Source of the DNA: Candidatus Sulfotelmatobacter sp.
Lineage (GTDB): Bacteria; Vulcanimicrobiota; Vulcanimicrobiia; Vulcanimicrobiales; Vulcanimicrobiaceae
DNA length: 64,000 bases
Direction of reading: 5' to 3'
NCBI GenBank assembly: GCA_035504415.1
Contig: DATJRY010000011.1
Location: 186,001-250,000, forward strand
Under the pieces are notes generated by a model that searched no databases, was not told where the DNA came from, and worked only from the letters and a program-made list of their open reading frames with translations. Numbering within the stretch: position 1 is the stretch's first letter; each line of letters begins with the position of its first letter. This document shows, in pieces, positions 1 through 11,577 of this stretch. The position numbers and the translations under genes were made by a program.

Positions 1-279
1 ATCGTCGAGGTCTCGCTCAACGACAAGGTGCTGCACGCCGGCGGGATGCTGCTGGTCAAGGTCACCACCAGCGCCGACGTCACCACGCTTTTTGCGCGCA
101 CGATGGGCCACCAAATCGGGATACCCTTGATCTCGCCGGGCATCTTCGCCGGTCAGACGCAGCTGCCGGACCAGATCCCGTTCTTCTTCCTCAACCGCAC
201 CTACGCGATCGACTTCGTCGGCACGACCGCCGACGGCCGCAGCACCACGGCTTCGCTGCCCGTCCGGCTCGAGCGCTAG
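1..279 (+). CDS. C-terminal fragment of an unknown protein
   Basis: An open frame enters at the left edge and ends with TAG at 277-279, so only the last 92 residues are visible. The fragment is rich in beta-branched and small residues (for example LLVKVTTSADVTT near the edge and ADGRSTTASLPVRLER at the end), which suggests a beta-sandwich or Ig-like end domain. I do not recognise a family and see no membrane segment. It is convergent with the heat-shock gene that follows, with a hairpin between them. The frame is continuous from base 1, so it is very likely a real gene whose start lies outside the window. Confidence 0.6.
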   Translation: MVEVSLNDKVLHAGGMLLVKVTTSADVTTLFARTMGHQIGIPLISPGIFAGQTQLPDQIPFFFLNRTYAIDFVGTTADGRSTTASLPVRLER

Positions 280-288
280 CAAACAAAG

Positions 289-316
289 AGACCGCGCGCC
301 GTCGGGCACGCGGTCT
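289..316. terminator. Hairpin between convergent genes
   Basis: The arms AGACCGCG (289-296) and CGCGGTCT (309-316) pair perfectly over 8 bp with a 12-base loop. The hairpin lies between two convergent stop codons, the usual place for a bidirectional terminator. There is no T-run after either arm, so factor-independent termination is not assured. Confidence 0.4.
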
Positions 317-354
317 ACCGTTGCAATCACGCGGCGGCCGCAGCCGCTCGGACG

Positions 355-741
355 TTACTGAACGACCTTGACGTCGATCTTGCGAGGCTGCGCCTTGGGG
401 TGCAGGTGCAGTCCGAGCGCGAGCAGGCCGTGCTCGACCTTGGCGTCGATCGTCTCGGGATCGACCTCCTCCGGAAGGAGGATGGAGCGCTGGAACGAGC
501 GCCGCTCGCTCTTGCCCGTCACCGTGAGGACGCGATCCTCGACCGTGACCTCGATCTGATCGGGCTTGAAGCCCGGGACCGGGATCTCGACCGTCCAGCC
601 GTTCTCGGTCTTCTGCACGTCCACGCCCAGACCGTAGCCGGCGCCGTTCGCGCCGATGAACGCACGCACCGGGTCGAACCCGAACAACTCACTCACCAGC
701 CCGCGGTTGTTGCCGCTCGGACGGGTTGCCAGACCAGCCAT
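355..741 (-). CDS. Hsp20/alpha-crystallin small heat-shock protein
   Basis: A 128-residue protein of the Hsp20 family, which are ATP-independent holdase chaperones that form oligomers and bind unfolding proteins in the cytoplasm. The alpha-crystallin domain spans roughly residues 38-128: DVQKTENGWTVEIPVPGF, then the VTVEDRVLTVTGK strand pair, then RSILLPEEVDPETIDAKVEHGLLAL. The end is slightly short and lacks a classic I-x-I tail, though IDVKV is close. The start ATG has a GGAGG about 13 bases upstream. It stands alone with its own strong promoter (809-837), divergent from mfd. I see no CIRCE-type operator in the leader. Confidence 0.92.
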   Translation of the reverse strand: MAGLATRPSGNNRGLVSELFGFDPVRAFIGANGAGYGLGVDVQKTENGWTVEIPVPGFKPDQIEVTVEDRVLTVTGKSERRSFQRSILLPEEVDPETIDAKVEHGLLALGLHLHPKAQPRKIDVKVVQ

Positions 742-808
742 CTTCTCTGCCTTGCCTCCGACGTTTACCGCCGCCCCGACGAGGGACGGCCAAATTTATG
801 ACACCCCT

Positions 809-837
809 ATTGTACGAGCGACTGGCAATCCTGTCAA
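809..837 (-). promoter_or_regulatory. Sigma-70-type promoter of the Hsp20 gene
   Basis: Read on the minus strand, a perfect -35 TTGACA (832-837) and a -10 TACAAT (809-814) are separated by 17 bases. Transcription should begin near 802 and give a leader of about 60 bases before the ATG at 741. The consensus match and position make this one of the two best promoters in the window. Confidence 0.8.
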
Positions 838-874
838 TAGACTGCTAACACCGCCAGAATTGGGCCCGCGGTGG

Positions 875-880
875 TATGAT
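875..880 (+). promoter_or_regulatory. Possible -10 box of mfd (leaderless-type spacing)
   Basis: TATGAT lies 9 bases before the GTG start of mfd, so transcription could start at or next to the start codon. There is no convincing -35. A GGAGG (881-885) also sits 4 bases from the GTG, so normal initiation from a longer transcript remains possible. Confidence 0.35.
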
Positions 881-889
881 GGAGGACCC

Positions 890-4453
<3,564 letters not shown>

Positions 4454-4539
4454 CCGCCGTTTTGCCCGGCCAGCCAGTTCGCGCGCGCCGTTCCCGGGCC
4501 GCCCTGGAGCCGATTCGCGGTCCTGCCGATACCACAGAG

Positions 4540-5808
4540 GTGACGACCGGGAGGGACTATCAGCTCCGGTGCTGCGCCTGCGCGGCCGCGATCGAGGACG
4601 ACGGCGTCGTGCTCGACTGCCCGCACGCGCACGGGCCCGCCCTCCTGCGGACCGTCTACCAGCGCGCGTTCGCGGTCGACGACGTCCCCTCGCTCCTGCG
4701 CTACGGCCGCTGGCTGCCGCGCGGGCGCGCCCTGGCGACGTTCGCCCGCAGCACGGTCTATCAGAGCACCGGCTTGGCCGCCCACCTCGGGCTCGCGAAC
4801 CTGTGGATCGCCTTCAGCGGCTGGTGGCCGCAGCGCGGCGCGACCCTCGAGACGACGACCTTCAAGGAGCTCGAGGCCTACGCGGTCCTCGGCCGGCTGG
4901 CGCGCGACGAGCAGCGCACGCTGGTCATCTCCTCTGCCGGCAACACCGCGGCCGCCTTCGCCCGGGCGGCGACCGAGCTGGACGCCCCGGTCCTGATCGT
5001 CATCCCCGGCGACGCCTGGGAACGGCTGGCGGCGCTGGTCCGGATCGGACCGAGCGTGCGGGTCGTCGCGGTCGACGGCGGCCAGTACGAGGACGCCATC
5101 GCGCTGGCGCGCGGCCTGGCCGAGGAGGACGGCTACGTCCTCGAGGGCGGGGTGCGCAACGTCGGCCGCCGCGACGGAATGGGCACCGCGATGCTCGAGG
5201 CCGTCGAAGCGATGGGCACGCTCCCGGACGCCTACTTCCAGGGCGTCGGCAGCGGAGCGGGCGCGCTGGCCGCCCACGAGGCCGCCCTCCGACTGATCGC
5301 CGACGGCCGTTTCGGGACCCGGCTGCCGCGCCTGATGCTCAGCCAGAACGCACCCTTCACCCCGATTCACGACGCCTGGGTCGGCCGCAGCGCGACGCTC
5401 GACGAGCGCAGCCCGCTGGTCGCCCGCGAGCAAGTGCGCCGCATCGCCGCCTCGGTGCTCTCCAACGTCGCCCCGCCGTACGCGACGATCGGCGGCGTGC
5501 GCGACGCGCTGGCCGAGAGCGGCGGCACGACCTACGCCATCGCCAACGCGGAAGTGCGCGCGGCGATGCGGATGTTCGAAGACCTCGAAGGGATGGACGT
5601 CGAACCGGCCGCCGGCGTGACCCTCGCCTCGCTGGTGCGCGCGGTGCGCGCCGGCGAGATCGGTCCCCGCGAGCGCATTCTCGTGCACGTCACCGGCGGC
5701 GGCGCGCGCCGGCGCGAACCGGTGCGGGTCGAACAGCGCCCGACCTACGTCGTTGCACGCGACACGCAGGGCGCCTTCCCGGCGCTGACCGAGCTGCTCT
5801 CCGCTTAA
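4540..5808 (+). CDS. Threonine-synthase-like PLP enzyme, probable cysteate synthase
   Basis: A 422-residue fold-type II PLP enzyme. N-terminal cysteines C11, C14 and C27 resemble the zinc-knuckle start of threonine synthase relatives. K109 in TTTFKELEA is the expected PLP lysine and SSAGNT (131-136) the phosphate-binding loop. Several stretches match my memory of archaeal cysteate synthase rather than threonine synthase: FSGWWPQRGA, EGGVRNVGRRDGMGTAML, YFQGVGSG, RFGTRLPRLMLSQN and NVAPPYATIGGVRDAL. Cysteate synthase converts O-phosphoserine and sulfite to L-cysteate, a coenzyme M precursor in methanogens. The GTG start at 4540 follows the mfd stop by 86 bases. Threonine synthase is the fallback identity. 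No other coenzyme M gene is adjacent. Confidence 0.72.
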   Translation: MTTGRDYQLRCCACAAAIEDDGVVLDCPHAHGPALLRTVYQRAFAVDDVPSLLRYGRWLPRGRALATFARSTVYQSTGLAAHLGLANLWIAFSGWWPQRGATLETTTFKELEAYAVLGRLARDEQRTLVISSAGNTAAAFARAATELDAPVLIVIPGDAWERLAALVRIGPSVRVVAVDGGQYEDAIALARGLAEEDGYVLEGGVRNVGRRDGMGTAMLEAVEAMGTLPDAYFQGVGSGAGALAAHEAALRLIADGRFGTRLPRLMLSQNAPFTPIHDAWVGRSATLDERSPLVAREQVRRIAASVLSNVAPPYATIGGVRDALAESGGTTYAIANAEVRAAMRMFEDLEGMDVEPAAGVTLASLVRAVRAGEIGPRERILVHVTGGGARRREPVRVEQRPTYVVARDTQGAFPALTELLSA

Positions 5809-7394
5809 ACGAGGCGCGACTCCGCCAAGTCCAGGTCGTACTGGATCAGGCGATAGACCTCGTCGGGGATCTTGCCGGCGTCGCGCAGCTCGGCGATCTT
5901 CGCGCGCTCGGCATGCAGCGCGCGCATCTGCACGTCGTGGTCGAACTTGCTGGACGAGCTTTCGGCGGGCTTGCGCTGGCCCTCGTGTCCTTCGAGGTGC
6001 TCGATGCGGTGCGTGTACTCGTCGAGCTGGCGCTGCACGATCTCGCGCTGGTGCTCGTCGCTGGTGCCCGCGATGATTTCTTGCAGCTCGCGCTCGCCGG
6101 CCTTGAGCGCCGCGATGCGCGCGGCGAGGTCGCGCGCGGCCGCGTCGGCACCGTCGTCCTTCAAGCGCAGGATCCGCAAGAGCGGGATCAGCGTGAGTCC
6201 TTGCCCGACCAGCGTCACCAGGATGACCACGAAGGTGATGACGATGATCGCGTCGCGACCCGGGAACGGCATGCCGTTCGCGTCGCGCAGCGGCACCGCC
6301 AGCGCCGCGGCCAACGAGACGATCCCGCGCATCCCGCTCCAGCCCAGCACGACCAGCCACGAGTTGGGCGGATACGGATCGCGCCGGCGCACGGCCGGGA
6401 TCAGTCGCGGAATCCACGCCGCCGGGAACATCCAGATCAGCCGCACGACGATCAGCGTCGCGGCGATCGCGAACGCGGCCGGCAGATAGCCCAGGGCCTG
6501 CGGGTCGTCGTGCACGATCGTGCGCAGCTGCAAGCCGATCGCCAGGAACAAGAACGCGTCGAGCAGCGAGGTCCAGATCTCCCAGACGTTGTTGCCCACC
6601 AGCCGCCCTTGCGGCGAGAAGACGACCGACGACCGACGAGCGACCGCAAGCCCCGCCACCACCGTCGCCAAGACCGATGAAACGTGCACGACTTGGCCGC
6701 CCAAGTACGCGCCGTACGGCGCGGCGATGACGATGATGTTCGAGAGCGTCGGATCGTTGAGCTCGTAGCGCTCGAGCAGCACGTTGAGCCGCACGACGAT
6801 CCACGCGACCAGCAGCCCCACGGCGATGCCGCCGATGGCCACGAAGACGAACGAGACGAGCGCGCGCGGCAGCGAGAACGCGCCGGTCGTCACCGCGGTC
6901 ACGGCGTAGGCGTAGATCACCAGCGCCGTGGCGTCGTTGATCATCCCCTCGCCTTCGAGGATGGTGACGATGCGGCGCGGGAGCGCGAAGCGCTCGAAGA
7001 TCGCCTCCGCCGCGACCGCGTCGGGCGGCGAGACGACCGCGCCCAGCACGAAGGCCGCCGCCCAGCCCATGAACGGCATGATCTGCATCGTGACGGCCGC
7101 CGCCGCGACGGTCGACACGATCACCAAGCCGATCGCCGCCAGCAGAATCGGCCGCAGGTTGGCGCGAAACATCTTCCAGTCGGTGTTCCAGCCGGCGCTG
7201 AACAGCAACGGCGGCAGCACGGCCAGGAAGATCCAGTCCGGCGAGATGTGGATCGCCGGCAAGCCCGGGATGAAGGCCAAGAGGGTCCCGCCGAGCACGA
7301 AAACGATCGGTGGAGGCAGGGCCAGTCGCCGGGCCAGGATCGCGAACGTCACCGTCGCGGCCAGGCCCAGGACGAGCAGCAACGGCTCGCTCAC
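5805..7394 (-). CDS. CPA1-family Na+(K+)/H+ antiporter
   Basis: A 529-residue inner-membrane antiporter that exchanges cytoplasmic Na+ or K+ for protons and so serves pH and salt balance. About 12 hydrophobic segments fill residues 1-410. Family signatures include LPPLLFSAGWNTDW, the ion-binding helix VSPPDAVAAEAIF and the following LEGEGMINDATALV, and WSGMRGIVSLAAALAVP. A hydrophilic helical tail of about 110 residues, probably regulatory, follows. The GTG at 7394 was chosen because GAGGGG precedes it and the membrane domain starts at once; the frame is open further upstream. Its stop and that of the convergent cysteate-synthase-like gene share the TTAA at 5805-5808. Confidence 0.9.
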   Translation of the reverse strand: MSEPLLLVLGLAATVTFAILARRLALPPPIVFVLGGTLLAFIPGLPAIHISPDWIFLAVLPPLLFSAGWNTDWKMFRANLRPILLAAIGLVIVSTVAAAAVTMQIMPFMGWAAAFVLGAVVSPPDAVAAEAIFERFALPRRIVTILEGEGMINDATALVIYAYAVTAVTTGAFSLPRALVSFVFVAIGGIAVGLLVAWIVVRLNVLLERYELNDPTLSNIIVIAAPYGAYLGGQVVHVSSVLATVVAGLAVARRSSVVFSPQGRLVGNNVWEIWTSLLDAFLFLAIGLQLRTIVHDDPQALGYLPAAFAIAATLIVVRLIWMFPAAWIPRLIPAVRRRDPYPPNSWLVVLGWSGMRGIVSLAAALAVPLRDANGMPFPGRDAIIVITFVVILVTLVGQGLTLIPLLRILRLKDDGADAAARDLAARIAALKAGERELQEIIAGTSDEHQREIVQRQLDEYTHRIEHLEGHEGQRKPAESSSSKFDHDVQMRALHAERAKIAELRDAGKIPDEVYRLIQYDLDLAESRLV

Positions 7395-7549
7395 GCCCCT
7401 CGTTCCGGCGTCCGGCCGCCTCCCTCCCGCCGGCCAAAATCCTGCCCGATCCAAGAGGACGCGATCCGCGAGCCCCGAACCCGCCCAAGTCGCGCGGAGG
7501 ACGCATTCCCCTCCGCCTTTTCACGTCGTGACCATGTGACGGAGATCTG

Positions 7550-8536
7550 ATGTCCCGTATTGCCCGCGCAGCCGCCGCATTCGGCACGGCCGCGCTCTGC
7601 ATCTCGCTTGCCGCCTGTGCCTCCGGGGGCGGCGGCGGTACCATCGTGTCCGTCAACGGGCAGAACATCTCGAAGGCCGACTTCGACAACCGGCTCGAGA
7701 ACGGTCCGGCCGCCAAGCAAGTCCTCAACCAGATGGTGCAGCAGAAGCTCATCGATTCGTACGCGCAGGACAAGCACATCGACGTCCCCCAGTCCGACAT
7801 CGATAAGAAGCTCGCCGACATCAAGTCGAAGTACCCGCCCGGTCAGTTCGACACGATCGTCAAACAGCAAGGCCTCACGATGCAGGACGTCGACAACATC
7901 CTGCGCCAGCAGATCATCCTCGAGAAGGCCGTCGCGCCGAACATCCACGTCAGCGACGCCGACGTGAAGGCGTACTTCGACAAGAACCACGCGCAGTTCG
8001 ACAAGCCCGAGCAGGTGCGCGCGCGCCACATCCTGGTCGCCGACCCGCAGACCGCGCAGACGGTGCTGGCCAAGCTCAAGGCCGGCGGCAGCTGGGACGC
8101 GCTGGCCAAGCAATATTCGACCGACCCGTCCAGCAAGGACAAGGGCGGCGAGCTCGGGTTCTTCGGCAAGGGCCAGATGGTCCCGGCGTTCCAGAACGCC
8201 GCGTTCGCGGCCAAGGTCGGACAGATCGTCGGGCCGGTGAAGTCGCCGTTCGGCTACCACATCATCCAGGTCGAAGAGAAGAAGCCCGCCACCAAGGCGA
8301 CCTTCGCGGCGACCAAGGATCAGATCAAGCAGCAGCTCACGCAGCAGCAAGAAGCCACGCAGGTGCCGGCGTTCTTGCAGTCGCTGCGCGCGCAGGCGAA
8401 CATCCAGGTCGACGACGACCGCTACAAGGATCTGTTCCCGCCGGTGCCGCCCTCGCCCGCACCGCCGGCCGCCGCCCCCGCGTCGGCAGCGCCGGCCGCG
8501 GCGACCACCGCGCCCGCTCCGGCAGCGACCAAGTAA
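7550..8536 (+). CDS. Parvulin-type peptidyl-prolyl isomerase lipoprotein (PrsA/SurA-like)
   Basis: A 328-residue envelope foldase. The signal peptide ends in a lipobox LAAC with the acylated cysteine at residue 23, followed by a glycine run. Residues about 32-135 form the helical SurA/PrsA chaperone part. The parvulin domain spans about 153-252 (VRARHILV, STDPSSKDKGGELGFFGKGQMVPAF, SPFGYHIIQV). The last 40 residues are a Pro/Ala-rich tail. It should catalyse cis-trans prolyl isomerisation and assist folding of exported proteins. Lgt and LspA, which would lipidate and cleave it, are encoded at 31660-32481 and 33321-33770. GGAG lies just upstream of the ATG, and a strong hairpin follows the gene. 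Confidence 0.92.
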   Translation: MSRIARAAAAFGTAALCISLAACASGGGGGTIVSVNGQNISKADFDNRLENGPAAKQVLNQMVQQKLIDSYAQDKHIDVPQSDIDKKLADIKSKYPPGQFDTIVKQQGLTMQDVDNILRQQIILEKAVAPNIHVSDADVKAYFDKNHAQFDKPEQVRARHILVADPQTAQTVLAKLKAGGSWDALAKQYSTDPSSKDKGGELGFFGKGQMVPAFQNAAFAAKVGQIVGPVKSPFGYHIIQVEEKKPATKATFAATKDQIKQQLTQQQEATQVPAFLQSLRAQANIQVDDDRYKDLFPPVPPSPAPPAAAPASAAPAAATTAPAPAATK

Positions 8537-8543
8537 CCCCACG

Positions 8544-8577
8544 CGCGAGGCGGGAGTCGGAACGACCCCGCCTCGCG
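8544..8577 (+). terminator. Strong hairpin after the PPIase gene
   Basis: The arms CGCGAGGCGGG (8544-8554) and CCCGCCTCGCG (8567-8577) pair perfectly over 11 bp. An inner GTCG/CGAC pair closes a GAA loop beyond a single bulged A. The hairpin sits 8 bases after the stop codon. No U-tract follows, so it may also act as an mRNA 3' stabiliser. Confidence 0.55.
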
Positions 8578-8594
8578 AACTTGGGGCACCAGCC

Positions 8595-9785
8595 ATGATT
8601 CGGATCGTGGGCCTGGGCCCAGGCGACCCCGGCCTCCTCACGCTGGGCAGTCGCGAGTCGTTGCGCGCCGTCGGCCGCGCCGCCACCGTCCTCGCGCCGC
8701 CGGAGCTCGTCCGGTTCTTGGAGAGCGACGGCATCACCATCGAGCGGTCGCTGATCACCGACCAAGGCTTGTTCTTGCGCGGCTCGATCGAGGTGATCGA
8801 CACCTTCGTCACGCGCATCGACGCGCGCGACTTGGGCCTGGCCGTGCTGGGCAACCCGCTCTCCGACTTCCTGGGCTTGCCGGTGCTGCTGCGCGCGCTC
8901 GAGCGCGCGGGCGTCGAAGCGGAGATCGTCCCCGGCATGCCGCGCGCGACGCTCTCGGCGTCGATCACGATGCCGCTGGTCCCGTTACCGCCCGGCTCGA
9001 CGCACCACAGCTGGGACGACCTGGTCGAGATCATGGCGCGCTTGCGCCGCTCGTGTCCGTGGGACCGCGAGCAGACGCACGCGTCGCTGGTGCGCTATCT
9101 GATCGAAGAGACGTACGAAGTCGTCGACGCGATCGAGCACGGCAGCGACGCGGAGCTGTGCGAAGAGCTGGGCGATCTGCTCTTCCAGATCGTCTTCCAC
9201 TCGCAGCTCGCGACCGAGCGCGGCAAGTTCTCGGTTGCCGACGTCATCGACGGCCTCTCGAACAAGATGATTCGCCGACACCCGCACGTCTTCGGCGACG
9301 CCGCGGTCACCAGCGTCGATCAGGTGTGGGCCAACTGGGAAGTCCTCAAGTCGCAAGAGGCGACCGGCCTCGCGCGCACGTCCAAGCTCGACGGCATCCC
9401 AGTCCACCTCGGCGCGTTGCAGCGCGGCCAGAAGATGCAAGAGAAGGCGGCCCGCGTCGGCTTCGACTGGACCGACGCGCGCGAGATCACCGACAAGCTC
9501 TCCGAGGAGCTGCGGGAGCTGACCGACGCGCGCATCAAAGCCGGCGATCTGCGGCCGGAAGATCCGCACGTGCGCGAGGAGCTGGGCGACGTGCTGTTCA
9601 CCGTCGTCAACCTGGCGCGCCGCTTGGGCATCGACGCCGAAGGCGCGATGCGTGACGCCAACGCCAAGTTCGACAAGCGCTTCCGCTACATGGAGGCGTA
9701 CGCGCTGGCCGACGGGCGGCAGCTGGGCGACATGACGCTGGACGAGCTGGAGGACCTGTGGCAGCAGGCGAAGACCGCGGCATGA
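8595..9785 (+). CDS. mazG: MazG nucleotide pyrophosphohydrolase fused to a tetrapyrrole-methylase-like domain
   Basis: A 396-residue YabN-type fusion. Residues 1-115 form an SAM/tetrapyrrole-methylase-like domain that begins [17 protein letters not shown]. Residues about 140-396 contain two MazG repeats with the metal-binding helices [11 protein letters not shown]...EELGDLL and [11 protein letters not shown]...EELGDVLF. MazG hydrolyses NTPs to NMP and pyrophosphate, removing aberrant nucleotides or lowering (p)ppGpp. The role of the N-terminal domain in such fusions is not settled. The gene overlaps the next start by 4 bases (ATGA), so the two are probably co-translated. Confidence 0.92.
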   Translation: MIRIVGLGPGDPGLLTLGSRESLRAVGRAATVLAPPELVRFLESDGITIERSLITDQGLFLRGSIEVIDTFVTRIDARDLGLAVLGNPLSDFLGLPVLLRALERAGVEAEIVPGMPRATLSASITMPLVPLPPGSTHHSWDDLVEIMARLRRSCPWDREQTHASLVRYLIEETYEVVDAIEHGSDAELCEELGDLLFQIVFHSQLATERGKFSVADVIDGLSNKMIRRHPHVFGDAAVTSVDQVWANWEVLKSQEATGLARTSKLDGIPVHLGALQRGQKMQEKAARVGFDWTDAREITDKLSEELRELTDARIKAGDLRPEDPHVREELGDVLFTVVNLARRLGIDAEGAMRDANAKFDKRFRYMEAYALADGRQLGDMTLDELEDLWQQAKTAA

Positions 9786-10186
9786 ACGAGCGCGAGTCGC
9801 TGATCCGCGTGCGCATGAGCGCGCACGACGCGCACTACGGCGGCGACTTGGTCGACGGCGCGCGCATCCTGGGCCTATTCGGCGACGTCGCGACCGAGCT
9901 GCTGATCCGCCAGGACGGCGACGAAGGGCTGTTCGTCGCCTACGACTTGGTCGAGTTCAAGGCGCCCGTGCACGCCGGCGACTACATCGAAGCCCGCGGC
10001 CGCATCACCCGCGTCGGCACGACCTCGCGCACGATGGAGTTCGAAGCCCACAAGGTGATCGCGCCGCGTCCCGACGTCGCCCCGTCGGCCGCCGACGTGC
10101 TCGACGAACCGGTCCTGGTCGTACGCGCCCGCGGCACCTGCGTCACGCCGGCCGCGCAGCAGCGCACGACGCCGGCGGAGACGTAA
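9782..10186 (+). CDS. kal: 3-aminobutyryl-CoA ammonia-lyase-like hotdog enzyme
   Basis: A 134-residue single-hotdog protein. The N-terminal run [20 protein letters not shown], then [44 protein letters not shown], matches my memory of 3-aminobutyryl-CoA ammonia-lyase. That enzyme removes ammonia from L-3-aminobutyryl-CoA to give crotonyl-CoA in lysine fermentation. The ATG at 9782 overlaps the mazG stop (ATGA). None of the other lysine-fermentation genes (kamA, kamD/E, kdd, kce) is in the window, so the physiological substrate here is uncertain. Its TAA directly abuts the stop of the convergent metE-like gene. Confidence 0.8.
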   Translation: MNERESLIRVRMSAHDAHYGGDLVDGARILGLFGDVATELLIRQDGDEGLFVAYDLVEFKAPVHAGDYIEARGRITRVGTTSRTMEFEAHKVIAPRPDVAPSAADVLDEPVLVVRARGTCVTPAAQQRTTPAET

Positions 10187-11209
10187 TTACAAGCCGACGC
10201 TGACCAGCAGCGCGCCGTCGGCGAGCGAGCGCAGCTTCGCGTAGGCGATCTCCCGCTTCATCGGGGCCATGCCGCAGTTGGTCGAGCACACCAGCCGGTC
10301 TTCGGGGACGTAGCGGCGCGCCAGCTCGATCGTGCGGGCGACGTCTTCGGGCGTCTCGACCACCTCGCTGGCGACGTCGATGCAGCCGACGGCCAGCACC
10401 TTGTCGCCGGCCAGCTCGAGCACCGCGGGCGGAACGTGCGAGCCGGCCAGCTCGATCGAGATCTGCTCGACCGTGCTCTGCGCGAGCAGCGGCAGCACGT
10501 GCGCGTACTGGTCCCAGCGGTCGCCGAGGTTGGATTTCCACTGATTGTTGGCCGGGATGCCGTAGCCGTAACAGACGTGCACGGCGCGCGTGCAGTCCGC
10601 GCCGCCGAAGGCGTAGTCGACGGCCTGCACGCCCCAGTCCGCGACCTCGTCGAAGTAGACGTTGAACGCCGGCTCGTCGAGCTGCACGACGTCGACGCCG
10701 ACCTCGACCAGCGCCGCGATCTCTTCGCGGATCGCGCGCGCGAACGCGAAGGCCAGCTCGCGGCGGTCACCGCCGTAGGCGTCGTCGCAGACCGTGTCGA
10801 CCAGCGTCATCGGGCCCGGAATCGTGATCTTGAGCGGCCCGTCGGTGAGCGTGCGCGCGAAGCGCATCTCCTCGACGTGGATGGGCGCCGTGCGCCGGAC
10901 CTCGCCGACGACGGTCGGGCAGACGGCCTCGTAGCGGTCGGCGCGGATGCCGCGCGTGCGGCGCTTCGTCGCGTCGACGCCCGCCAGCCGTTCCGCGAAG
11001 CCGTGCACGAAGTGCTTGCGATTCTGCTCGCCGTCGGTGACGGTGTCGATCCCCGCGCGCACCTGTTCGGCAATCGCGATCCGGGTGGCGTCGTGCTGGG
11101 CCTCCGCCAGCGCCGCGCCTTCGAGGCGCCAGTTGGGGAAGATGCGCTCCGGCTCGGCCAGCCATGACGGTTTGGGCAGACTGCCGGCGATCGTCGTCGA
11201 GAGACCCAT
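10187..11209 (-). CDS. Core-MetE-type cobalamin-independent methionine synthase family protein
   Basis: A 340-residue protein matching only the C-terminal catalytic half of MetE. It starts TTIAGSLPKPSWL, keeps the barrel motif QLDEPAF, and has the likely zinc ligands in HVCYG and CSTNCGM. Core-MetE proteins transfer a methyl group to homocysteine, and some use methylcobalamin bound to a corrinoid protein instead of methyl-tetrahydrofolate. The absence of the N-terminal half is normal for this subgroup, not a truncation. The gene is divergent from rqcP, with about 90 bases between starts. I see no SAM or cobalamin riboswitch in that gap. Confidence 0.85.
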   Translation of the reverse strand: MGLSTTIAGSLPKPSWLAEPERIFPNWRLEGAALAEAQHDATRIAIAEQVRAGIDTVTDGEQNRKHFVHGFAERLAGVDATKRRTRGIRADRYEAVCPTVVGEVRRTAPIHVEEMRFARTLTDGPLKITIPGPMTLVDTVCDDAYGGDRRELAFAFARAIREEIAALVEVGVDVVQLDEPAFNVYFDEVADWGVQAVDYAFGGADCTRAVHVCYGYGIPANNQWKSNLGDRWDQYAHVLPLLAQSTVEQISIELAGSHVPPAVLELAGDKVLAVGCIDVASEVVETPEDVARTIELARRYVPEDRLVCSTNCGMAPMKREIAYAKLRSLADGALLVSVGL

Positions 11210-11298
11210 GGGCCGCGCTTCGGCATGCGGTCGGCGGTTCCGCCGCGGCTATCACGCAGCGGCATGGCCGCTCCGTCGTCGCGCGGAAGCCTCGTGCG

Positions 11299-11577
11299 TT
11301 GCGGCTCGACAAGTACATGAAGGTCTCGCGGCTGGCCAAGCGGCGCGCGGAAGCGAAGGACGGCATCGAGGCCGGTCGGATCACCAAGGACGGACGCGTC
11401 CTCAAGCCGGGCTACGAGGTCAAGGTCGGCGACGTGCTGGTGATCCACTACCGCACGCGCTTCGTGACCGTGCGGGTGCTGCAGGTCCCCGAACGCGTGC
11501 TGCCCTCGCTCAAGCCGGCGGACTTGTACGAGATCGTCGAGGAGCGCCGGGACGATCCCGTCGACTGGCTGACGTGA
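11299..11577 (+). CDS. rqcP: RqcP-like S4-domain RNA-binding protein
   Basis: A small S4-domain protein (92 residues from the TTG at 11299) containing LRLDKYMKVSRLAKRRAEAK, RITKDGRVLKPGYEVKVGDVL and a basic RNA-binding face. RqcP (YabO/Hsp15 family) works with RqcH on 50S subunits carrying stalled nascent chains during alanine tailing. The start is uncertain: the frame is open back to 11164, but family members begin at the (M)RLDK motif, which here would need TTG, and the first ATG (11314) falls inside the motif. The stop overlaps the whiA GTG by 4 bases. Confidence 0.75.
   Translation: MRLDKYMKVSRLAKRRAEAKDGIEAGRITKDGRVLKPGYEVKVGDVLVIHYRTRFVTVRVLQVPERVLPSLKPADLYEIVEERRDDPVDWLT

Noticed and set aside
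656-889. mfd starting at the upstream end of its open frame inside the Hsp20 gene
   Set aside because: The extension is antisense to Hsp20 and has no homology-like pattern; the GTG at 890 has GGAGG and a TATGAT just upstream.
10187-11298. Possible SAM or cobalamin riboswitch ahead of the metE-like gene
   Set aside because: The space between the divergent starts is about 90 bases and shows none of the conserved cores; most of it could belong to either gene's 5' region.
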